Part shown: positions 1-4,980 of the stretch, piece after piece | How the letters are laid out: every line of letters begins with the position of its first letter | Position numbering within the stretch: position 1 is the first letter of the stretch | Assembly: GCA_029555925.1 (NCBI GenBank) | Contig: JAKPQU010000101.1 | Location: 1-7,456 of the forward strand | DNA length: 7,456 bases | From: Bacillota bacterium | Lineage (GTDB): Bacteria > Eremiobacterota > SpSt-956 > JAKJGF01 | Direction: 5' to 3' | Made by a program: the position numbers and the translations under genes | Notes under the pieces: generated by a model | The model's database searches: none | What the model was told of the DNA's origin: nothing | Seen by the model: the letters and a program-made list of their open reading frames with translations, nothing else

Positions 1-1
1 G

Positions 2-370
2 ACGGACACAGTTGTTTTTGAAGCAGATAAGACAAAGCTGTCCCATGCAATTTATCACATACTTGATAATGGAGCTAAATTTTCTCCCGAAGGGGGAGAC
101 ATTATTATCAACGTTGAGAAATTATTCGTAGATAAGAGAAATTATGTAAATATAACTATAAAAGATAATGGGATAGGTATAAAAAAAGAACATATTTCTA
201 AAATATTTGATAAGTTTTATCAGGTAGATGCCAGTAGCACCAGGGCGTTTGAAGGTATGGGGACAGGTCTTTATATTGCCAGAACCATTATCGAAGCCCA
301 TGATGGAACTGTTACAGTGGAAAGTGAAGAAGGCAAAGGAAGTATTTTTACGATCCACATTCCTGTTTAG
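2..370 (+). CDS. Sensor histidine kinase, C-terminal ATPase domain (partial, 5' end outside window)
   Basis: Open frame from the left edge to a TAG at 368-370; 122 residues are visible. It is the HATPase_c (GHKL) catalytic domain that binds ATP and phosphorylates the His of a two-component sensor kinase. The N box reads HILDNGAKFS (residues 18-27 of the fragment) and keeps the second, Mg-binding Asn, while the usual first Asn is His. The G1 box is DNGIGI, the F box is IFDKFYQVD, and the G2 box is GMGTGLYIA, a variant of the usual GTGLGLxIA that keeps all three Gly. It ends in the standard SIFTIHIPV strand, so the kinase terminates here with no receiver domain after it. The dimerisation/His domain and any sensor domain lie upstream of the window, so the signal and partner regulator cannot be told. 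It converges on the phosphorylase gene. Confidence 0.93.
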   Translation, partial: TDTVVFEADKTKLSHAIYHILDNGAKFSPEGGDIIINVEKLFVDKRNYVNITIKDNGIGIKKEHISKIFDKFYQVDASSTRAFEGMGTGLYIARTIIEAHDGTVTVESEEGKGSIFTIHIPV

Positions 371-437
371 CATTTCAGCTATCAGCAATCAGCTAAAAAA
401 ACTTATAGCTTACTGCTGATAGCTCACTACTGAAATG
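371..437. repeat. 67-bp inverted repeat between convergent genes
   Basis: It starts one base after the kinase stop and ends one base before the phosphorylase stop. The outer arms are CATTTCAG (371-378) and CTGAAATG (430-437). Inner arms AGCTATCAGCA (377-387) and TGCTGATAGCT (414-424) are a perfect 11-bp match. The interior holds further AGCT-containing copies and an A7 run. It can fold on either strand and could help terminate both converging transcripts, but no clean T-tract follows the stem on either side. The multiple AGCTATCAGC-like subunits resemble dispersed intergenic repeats rather than a canonical terminator. Confidence 0.7.
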
Positions 438-438
438 G

Positions 439-1296
439 TTATACATATTTTCCTATTATTAAACTGAGTTTTTCTTTTGTTTTTTCAGGCATCCTGTCTT
501 TGGAAGTAATAAGAGCCGTTGCAAGAGCATCTTTGCAGGCACATGTTCTTTCATCCCCTATGTGGGCAATAGCATTTTTTATTATCTTTTTTGCATTTTC
601 AGCATTTTTCGCCAGTACAGCCAGAACCATATCGACTGTAACACTGTCATGACCTTCATGCCAGCAATCATAGTCTGTAACCATTGCAACTGTGGCGTAA
701 CATATCTCGGCTTCTCTGGCAAGTTTTGCTTCTACAAGATTTGTCATACCGAGAACATCCATCCCCAGGTTTTTGTATACAATAGATTCAGCCTTTGTTG
801 AAAAGGCAGGCCCTTCAATGTTTACGTATGTTCCTCCTTTATGAACTGTTACGCCTGATTCTCTGGCTGCTTCATATAATATAGAAGCCATGTCCTTACA
901 TACAGGGTCGCCGAAGGCAATATGGGCGGCAATGCCTTCACCGAAAAATGTGCTAACCCTTCCTTTTGTCCTGTCGAAAAATTGATCTATTATAACCATA
1001 TCCATAGGTTTAAGCTCTTCTTTCAGACTTCCTACTGCACTCAGGGATATAATCCATTGAGCACCTAATTTTTTAAATCCATAAATATTTGCTCTGAAGT
1101 TTATTTCGTCCGGTAATAATACATGGCCTCTTCCATGTCTTGGCAGAAAAGCCACTTCTTTTCCGCCTATGGTTCCAATGGCATATTCATCGGAAGGAGA
1201 ACCGAAGGGTGTATCGATTTTTTCAAATCTTAAATTTTCAAGTCCTTCTATCTGGTAAAGTCCGCTGCCTCCTATAACTCCTATAAGACCTTTCAT
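439..1296 (-). CDS. mtnP: S-methyl-5'-thioadenosine phosphorylase
   Basis: 285 residues, the usual length for the family. It cleaves methylthioadenosine with phosphate to adenine and 5-methylthioribose-1-phosphate, feeding purine and methionine salvage in the cytoplasm. Visible motifs are the N-terminal phosphate loop GVIGGSG (6-12), PRHGRGH (52-58), SAVGS (86-90), EGPAFST (161-167), MTN (184-186) and TDYDCWH (207-213). The two Asp of TDYD (208, 210) correspond to the residues that read the 6-amino purine in MTAP enzymes, favouring adenine over 6-oxopurine substrates. A CxC (252, 254) near the C terminus is like the CxC reported in archaeal MTAPII. The start is ATG at 1296: AAAGGAG lies 10 bases before it, and an in-frame GTG at 1320 lies upstream of that ribosome binding site, so it is not used. 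It has its own promoter. No other methionine-salvage gene is in the window. Confidence 0.93.
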   Translation of the reverse strand: MKGLIGVIGGSGLYQIEGLENLRFEKIDTPFGSPSDEYAIGTIGGKEVAFLPRHGRGHVLLPDEINFRANIYGFKKLGAQWIISLSAVGSLKEELKPMDMVIIDQFFDRTKGRVSTFFGEGIAAHIAFGDPVCKDMASILYEAARESGVTVHKGGTYVNIEGPAFSTKAESIVYKNLGMDVLGMTNLVEAKLAREAEICYATVAMVTDYDCWHEGHDSVTVDMVLAVLAKNAENAKKIIKNAIAHIGDERTCACKDALATALITSKDRMPEKTKEKLSLIIGKYV

Positions 1297-1306
1297 CTGA
1301 TTAAAG

Positions 1307-1313
1307 CTCCTTT
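1307..1313 (-). promoter_or_regulatory. Ribosome binding site of mtnP
   Basis: On the minus strand the sequence reads GAAAGGAGCTTTAATCAG and then ATG. AAAGGAG is 10 bases from the ATG at 1296. It lies inside the alternative reading that would begin at GTG 1320, so it decides in favour of the shorter protein beginning MKGLIGVIGG, which also matches where the family begins. Confidence 0.8.
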
Positions 1314-1337
1314 CAAACACTTGTAAAATATAAAGTA

Positions 1338-1366
1338 ATAATATATTAAATAACCACTGTGGTCAA
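1338..1366 (-). promoter_or_regulatory. Sigma-A-type promoter for mtnP
   Basis: On the minus strand, TTGACC (1366-1361) and TATTAT (1343-1338) are separated by exactly 17 bases, each one mismatch from the -35 and -10 consensus. Transcription would start near 1331, giving a leader of about 35 nt with the ribosome binding site inside it. An 11-bp palindrome, ACCAC-N-GTGGT (1353-1363), covers half of the -35 box and the spacer beside it, a suitable place for an operator. No regulator is identified. Confidence 0.65.
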
Positions 1367-1458
1367 GCATGGATAGTGTTTTTTTTACGACAGGTAGTTC
1401 CACTTTTACTGGAAATTGTAATTGATTTTGTAAATCTATTAATCAGTGAACAGTGAGT

Positions 1459-1511
1459 AGTGAAAAGTGAAAAGTAGGTAAAATCTATTTTTTCACTTTT
1501 CACTTTTCACT
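1459..1511. repeat. Perfect 17-bp inverted repeat made of GTGAAAA units
   Basis: Left arm 1459-1475 and right arm 1495-1511 are exact reverse complements (17 bp), around a 19-base loop that is A/T rich. The arms are themselves tandem GTGAAAAGT units, and similar GTGAACAGT/GTGAGTAGT copies precede the left arm (1445-1458). The low-complexity arms resemble the dispersed GTGAA-type repeats scattered between genes in many clostridial chromosomes. It could form a strong hairpin in either transcript. No U-tract follows, so it is not called a terminator. Confidence 0.75.
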
Positions 1512-1582
1512 CTGAATATTTTGTGATAAATTTCTTTTTCCATTTTATGTAAAATTACCAGTCATTTTTTAACGCAATCCGT

Positions 1583-1596
1583 AATATCGAATATCG
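1583..1596. repeat. Tandem AATATCG pair
   Basis: AATATCG occurs twice head to tail and is flanked by CGTAAT-type copies (1580-1585 and 1595-1600). It sits between the two hairpins and looks like another piece of the composite repeat island. Confidence 0.5.
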
Positions 1597-1609
1597 TAAT
1601 ACCGGTACC

Positions 1610-1631
1610 GGGCGAACACAGTGGTTCGCCC
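1610..1631. repeat. GC-rich hairpin, GGGCGAAC/GTTCGCCC
   Basis: GGGCGAAC (1610-1617) and GTTCGCCC (1624-1631) are perfect 8-bp arms around ACAGTG. The palindrome CGGTACCG (1603-1610) directly abuts it. The segment is much richer in GC than its surroundings. The GGGCGAACACAGTG...GTTCGCCCCTAC form is one I recognise as a common dispersed intergenic repeat in anaerobic bacteria; this is from memory and was not searched. Confidence 0.65.
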
Positions 1632-1676
1632 CTACTTCTCACGCTTCACTTCTCAAGCCTCACGCCTCACGCCTTA
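1632..1676. repeat. Short CTCACGC-type direct repeats running into a gene end
   Basis: The plus strand carries successive CTTCTCACG, CTTCACTTCTCAAG, CCTCACG and CCTCACGCC units. The last units (1660-1676) are read on the minus strand as the final codons and TGA stop of the RACo-like gene, so repeat DNA forms the gene's 3' boundary. Confidence 0.6.
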
Positions 1677-3498
1677 TAACTCTCGTTTCTCTTTTTCCTA
1701 TTTGCTGTGGGAATGACATCTGTTTTATAAATTCATCATTAAAATCGGCTCTGTATGATAATTCTATATACTCAACTTTTTCTGCTATTTTTTGGACCTG
1801 TTTGAGCTTGTTCCGGTTCAGAAGACATAATTTTACTCCATGACCTGCAGAGTTTCCGACACTTTTTATTTTATTCGATTTTATATCAGGTATAAGTCCT
1901 ATGGATTTTACACTTTCTTTCTTCAGAAAATTTCCGAAAGCACCTGCCAGGTAGATATGTTCTATATCTTCTATATTTACGCCGCATTCTTTGATGAGTA
2001 TTTCTATGCCGGCTCTTATAGCTCCTTTTGCAAGCTGTACCTCCCTTATATCTTTTTGTGAAATATAAATATCTTTATAAATATTGAAGCATTTTTCTTT
2101 TCCTCTTATGGTGCCGACTCTGTCGCTTACAGGCAGAGAATGATTATCTGTGAGTTTTCCGCTCTCAGTTATAATATTCATTTCTCTTAAAGCTGCAATC
2201 AGGTCTATAAGTCCTGAACCGCATATACCCAGCGGAGGAATATTCCCGAAGGTTTCAAAATTAATATCTCTGTTATTTATATTTATTTTATGTATGGCCC
2301 CTTCCTGAGCTCTCATGCCTCTCTCAATACTGGCTCCTTCAAAGGCAGGACCTGCTGCGGCAGAACAGGCAATTATCCTGTTTTTATATGCAAGGACAAT
2401 TTCTCCGTTTGTACCTATATCTATAAGTATTTTCAGACTTTTTGTTCTGTCCAGTCCTGTAGCTACTATCCCGGCAGTTATATCTCCTCCTATATAAGCA
2501 GAAACTGCCGGTAATATCTGAACCGGTGCCTCAGGGTTTATTTTCATACCTATTTCTTTAGCTTTAAAAGAAATTATATCTCTTAGTACAGGAATATAAG
2601 GTGCTTTATCCAGATATGACGGATCTATACCCAGGAATAGTTGTATCATAGTAGGATTACCGGCTATACAGGCTTTATATATATTTTTATATGAAATCTT
2701 ATTATTCCAGCATAATTCCTGAATTATCGAATTTATTCCGTTTATTATCTTACCCTGAAGTTCTCTAAGGCCACTTTCCCCGTTTTTATGAATATAATTT
2801 ATTCTGGATATAACATCTGCTCCATAAACAGCCTGCGGGTTGGTTATAGATTTTGCTGATATTTCTTCACCTGTAATCAGGGACAGTAGATAGACAACTA
2901 CCGTTGTAGTCCCAATATCTATGGCTATACCGTAATTTGCTTCTGAGTTATCACCGGGTTCCATATCAAGAACTGTTACAGAGCCATTTACAGTTATAGT
3001 GACTTTAAACTCATTATTTCGTAGCATTCTTGGTATTTTACGTAATATACCGGGAGGAAAGGATAGCTTTGTTTGTAATTTGTCCTGAATTCTCTGTGTG
3101 TCAGACCGCTGGTCCTGTGATGATGGCAGTGAAAGAGAAAGAAAGTATTTTTTTATACCACTGTCCGTTTTTATAAAATGCTCTCCGCTTATAGTTTCCT
3201 TTAAAGGTATATCTTCCGATTGAACCGGTAGAATAATTGCCATATTATCTTCTACAGTAACGCCGCAGGCAAGTCTGAATTGTTGCTGTAATTGTTCTTC
3301 TGAGAGAAGTGCTTTATCTCTTTCTCTGACATGGATATGACCTCTAATGATTTTTATGGAGCATTTCCCGCATAATCCCATGCCGGAACAGGGACTGTTT
3401 ATGAAATAACCCTTTTCCCGAAGAGAGTTAAGGAGGTTACTGCCTTCTGTTACAAATAATTTTTTATTCCCGGGGAGAATGGTAATCTCTTTTAACAT
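1660..3498 (-). CDS. RACo-like corrinoid activation protein (2Fe-2S ferredoxin plus ASKHA ATPase)
   Basis: 612 residues, full length for the family (COG3894/DUF4445). Members use ATP and a [2Fe-2S] cluster to reduce the inactive Co(II) form of corrinoid proteins to Co(I), reactivating methyltransfer. The ferredoxin domain has Cys37, Cys43, Cys46 and Cys78 in the CX5CX2C...C pattern. The linker segment around 118-180 precedes the ASKHA core: first phosphate loop DIGTTT (194-199), NPQAVYGADVISRI (220-233), AGNPTM (279-284), second loop DIGTNGE (360-366), CGSGLID (426-432) and LAGAFG (517-522). The family normally ends near SFP (595-597); here about 15 extra residues follow, rich in Arg and partly encoded by repeat DNA. 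No corrinoid protein or methyltransferase is nearby, so the partner is unknown. The start at 3498 fits the family but lacks a Shine-Dalgarno sequence. Confidence 0.9.
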   Translation of the reverse strand: MLKEITILPGNKKLFVTEGSNLLNSLREKGYFINSPCSGMGLCGKCSIKIIRGHIHVRERDKALLSEEQLQQQFRLACGVTVEDNMAIILPVQSEDIPLKETISGEHFIKTDSGIKKYFLSLSLPSSQDQRSDTQRIQDKLQTKLSFPPGILRKIPRMLRNNEFKVTITVNGSVTVLDMEPGDNSEANYGIAIDIGTTTVVVYLLSLITGEEISAKSITNPQAVYGADVISRINYIHKNGESGLRELQGKIINGINSIIQELCWNNKISYKNIYKACIAGNPTMIQLFLGIDPSYLDKAPYIPVLRDIISFKAKEIGMKINPEAPVQILPAVSAYIGGDITAGIVATGLDRTKSLKILIDIGTNGEIVLAYKNRIIACSAAAGPAFEGASIERGMRAQEGAIHKININNRDINFETFGNIPPLGICGSGLIDLIAALREMNIITESGKLTDNHSLPVSDRVGTIRGKEKCFNIYKDIYISQKDIREVQLAKGAIRAGIEILIKECGVNIEDIEHIYLAGAFGNFLKKESVKSIGLIPDIKSNKIKSVGNSAGHGVKLCLLNRNKLKQVQKIAEKVEYIELSYRADFNDEFIKQMSFPQQIGKRETRVIRREA

Positions 3499-3503
3499 GA
3501 AAA

Positions 3504-3509
3504 ATTATA
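3504..3509 (-). promoter_or_regulatory. TATAAT box directly before the RACo-like start codon
   Basis: A perfect TATAAT ends 5 bases before the ATG at 3498, so transcription from it would begin at or within about a base of the start codon. No GGAG-like sequence is present in the preceding 40 bases. No convincing -35 hexamer lies 16-18 bases upstream. The AT-rich background makes chance occurrence possible. Confidence 0.3.
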
Positions 3510-3547
3510 ACGATTTATGCAGATTGCTAACTTTCTATAACAGACGA

Positions 3548-3575
3548 ACTTATAAATCCTGACTTATAAATCCTG
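3548..3575. repeat. Perfect 14-bp tandem duplication over a stop codon
   Basis: ACTTATAAATCCTG occurs twice in direct contact (3548-3561 and 3562-3575). It lies at the 3' end of the smaller PilT-like gene. Because 14 is not a multiple of 3, the second copy is read in another frame and supplies the codons Q-D-L and the TAA. Confidence 0.9.
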
Positions 3576-4830
3576 CTTCTTTTGCTGTATCCTGGGAAAT
3601 TAAATGTTCTTTAACCAGTTCGTATATTGAGTCATTCATCGTTTTCATACCTTTTACTCTTGCTTCTGACATGAAAGAATAAATTTCTCCTGTACGATCT
3701 GTTCTTATTAACTCTGTTATCTCCATCGTATTCAGCATAATTTCCGTAGCTAAAATCTGTCCTTTTTTATCCTGTTTTAATATTAACTTCTGAGCTATAA
3801 CAGCTTTTAATGCTGTAGACAATCGTCTTGTGATTTCCTGTCTTTTCGCTTTCGGGAAGAAATTCAGTATTTTCTTAATAGCTTTCTGGGAATTATTATT
3901 ATTCAGAAAACAGAACACAAGACTTCCCATTTCAACAGCTTTTAATAACATTAATATAGTTTCTTGATCGCTTAATTCTTCACCCAGAAAGAGAATGTCA
4001 GGTTGTTCCTGAAGAATTGCCTGTAAACCTTCTTTATAAGAATAAACATTTGTGCCTATTTCTCTCTGGATAATAATGGAATTTTTACTCTCAAAGATAT
4101 ATTCTACAGGGTTTTCTATAGTTATAACAAGTTTTTTGCTGTTTTCATTTATATAATCAATGATAGATGCCATTGTTGTACTTTTCCCACTTTTAGATGG
4201 GCCGGTTATTATTACAAGTCCTCTATTATAGAGAGCTATATCTTTTAAAATGTCCGGCATGTTGAGATCGTCGAAAGAAGGTATTTTACAGGCTATTCTT
4301 TTAAATACGCTTCCATAACCGTTATTCTGTTTACAGATACTTACTCTATATCGGCTTCTTTCATTTAACTGGAGAGGAAATCTTACCTCTCCACTTGTTT
4401 CAAGATCTTCAATCTGTTCTTCAGTACATATCTGATAAAGCATTTCTTTTACTTTATCTTCAGATATAATGTCCAGATCTGATTTTATCATTTGATCATA
4501 GAGGCGAAAACATGGTGGACATTCGGCATTTATATAAATATCTGATATGTCGAGCTTATCGGTTATATCCAGTAGTTGTTCTACAGTGTAATCTCCTGCT
4601 ATATCTGTTTTAATAACTTCTATGTCCTTACTTTTTTGAGCTCTCTGCCTTCTAGGTTTTTCAGGCTGCGCTTTAATCTCGCTATCGAGTGTAATGGCTG
4701 GAAGTTTTTTTGTATGACTGACAGCAGGAGTTCTGGATTTTTTATGGCTTTTACCATGCTCTTCATATTCGTGTTCTAATTTTTTCTCTTTACCATTTTT
4801 CTCTTTACCAGTAAAAAGGCGACCTAACAT
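3550..4830 (-). CDS. Diverged PilT-like ATPase (smaller paralogue)
   Basis: 426 residues. PilT proteins are hexameric cytoplasmic ATPases at the base of type IV pili that drive retraction. Residues 1-78 are a Lys/Glu/Arg-rich, probably disordered tail absent from PilT. The PilT N-terminal domain follows (about 81-205), then Walker A GPSKSGKST (210-218), Asp box ITIENPVEY (236-244), Walker B DILFLGEE (278-285) and the C-terminal helices. Glu284 and the Walker A Lys are kept, so nucleotide binding is likely. However, the Asp-box Asp is Asn240, the conserved GEMRD is GEELSD (Arg to Ser287), and the His box is LNNNNS (310-314) with no His. The start is ATG 4830, preceded by GAAAGGGG at 8 bases; a TTG at 4848 lies before that site. 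It follows a larger paralogue by 150 bp. A retraction motor is therefore uncertain; a regulatory or partner subunit is an alternative. Confidence 0.85.
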   Translation of the reverse strand: MLGRLFTGKEKNGKEKKLEHEYEEHGKSHKKSRTPAVSHTKKLPAITLDSEIKAQPEKPRRQRAQKSKDIEVIKTDIAGDYTVEQLLDITDKLDISDIYINAECPPCFRLYDQMIKSDLDIISEDKVKEMLYQICTEEQIEDLETSGEVRFPLQLNERSRYRVSICKQNNGYGSVFKRIACKIPSFDDLNMPDILKDIALYNRGLVIITGPSKSGKSTTMASIIDYINENSKKLVITIENPVEYIFESKNSIIIQREIGTNVYSYKEGLQAILQEQPDILFLGEELSDQETILMLLKAVEMGSLVFCFLNNNNSQKAIKKILNFFPKAKRQEITRRLSTALKAVIAQKLILKQDKKGQILATEIMLNTMEITELIRTDRTGEIYSFMSEARVKGMKTMNDSIYELVKEHLISQDTAKEAGFISQDL

Positions 4831-4838
4831 TACTTTAA

Positions 4839-4846
4839 CCCCTTTC
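4839..4846 (-). promoter_or_regulatory. Ribosome binding site of the smaller PilT-like gene
   Basis: GAAAGGGG on the minus strand, 8 bases before the ATG at 4830. The in-frame TTG at 4848 overlaps its upstream edge and so cannot use it, which supports a protein beginning MLGRLFTG. Confidence 0.75.
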
Positions 4847-4862
4847 AAAATCCAGAGTATTT

Positions 4863-4911
4863 ATATGAGAATAATAGAAGCTTATGCTTCACTGTTTTCT
4901 AATTCTCATAT
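4863..4911 (-). promoter_or_regulatory. Nested hairpin in the leader of the smaller PilT-like gene
   Basis: Perfect 10-bp arms ATATGAGAAT (4863-4872) and ATTCTCATAT (4902-4911) enclose a second hairpin, GAAGC-TTAT-GCTTC (4877-4890). In the minus-strand transcript it ends about 16 nt before the ribosome binding site. It may be a transcript-stability or processing element, or a protein site. It matches no riboswitch I know. Confidence 0.45.
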
Positions 4912-4918
4912 TTGTTTG

Positions 4919-4947
4919 TGACCCCTCCGGTCATGCCTGTTAGAGGC
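4919..4947 (-). promoter_or_regulatory. Pair of abutting small hairpins between the PilT-like genes
   Basis: TGACC-CCTCC-GGTCA (4919-4933) and GCCT-GTTAG-AGGC (4935-4947) are separated by one base. In the minus-strand RNA the first has GGAGG exposed in its loop. They lie 34-62 bases after the stop of the large PilT-like gene. No U-tract follows, so they do not look like a terminator. Confidence 0.35.
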
Positions 4948-4980
4948 TGTCATAGATTTTTTACAAAACATCAGACATAC

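Larger units (their letters stand above)
1297..1659. other. Intergenic region holding a promoter and a repeat mosaic
   Basis: This 363-bp gap contains no credible gene. It holds the mtnP leader and promoter (to about 1366), an AT-rich stretch with no recognisable feature (1367-1440), a long GTGAAAAGT-type hairpin (1459-1511), a tandem AATATCG pair (1583-1596), a GC-rich hairpin (1610-1631), and a run of short CTCACGC-type repeats that crosses into the end of the next gene. No stem followed by a T-tract is visible that would end the upstream minus-strand operon. Confidence 0.7.

Noticed and set aside
122..388. An 88-codon minus-strand frame over the kinase end.
   Set aside because: It is the shadow of the histidine kinase ATPase domain, whose N, G1, F and G2 boxes read cleanly on the plus strand.
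1297..1320. A longer phosphorylase beginning at GTG 1320 (MFERSFNQ...).
   Set aside because: The AAAGGAG site lies inside those extra codons at the right distance from ATG 1296, and the family begins at the MKGLIGVIGG position.
1459..1511. An intrinsic terminator for the RACo-like operon.
   Set aside because: The stem is strong but A/T-rich, the loop is 19 bases, and no T-tract follows on the minus strand; the arms look like dispersed repeat units.
1840..2514. Several open frames on the plus strand opposite the RACo-like gene.
   Set aside because: Their translations are low-complexity antisense shadows (Phe/Tyr/Ser rich), without ribosome binding sites or recognisable domains, over a clearly coding minus strand.
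4863..4913. A small ORF of six codons (MRIRKQ, minus strand) as a possible leader peptide, preceded by GGAGGGG.
   Set aside because: The spacing from GGAGG to the ATG is about 14 bases, the peptide has no regulatory codon run, and its ATG falls inside the palindromic arm, which explains it.
4919..4947. A c-di-GMP or similar riboswitch upstream of a pilus-type gene.
   Set aside because: The short stems do not reproduce the GEMM-I or c-di-GMP-II conserved sequence or three-way/pseudoknot layout.
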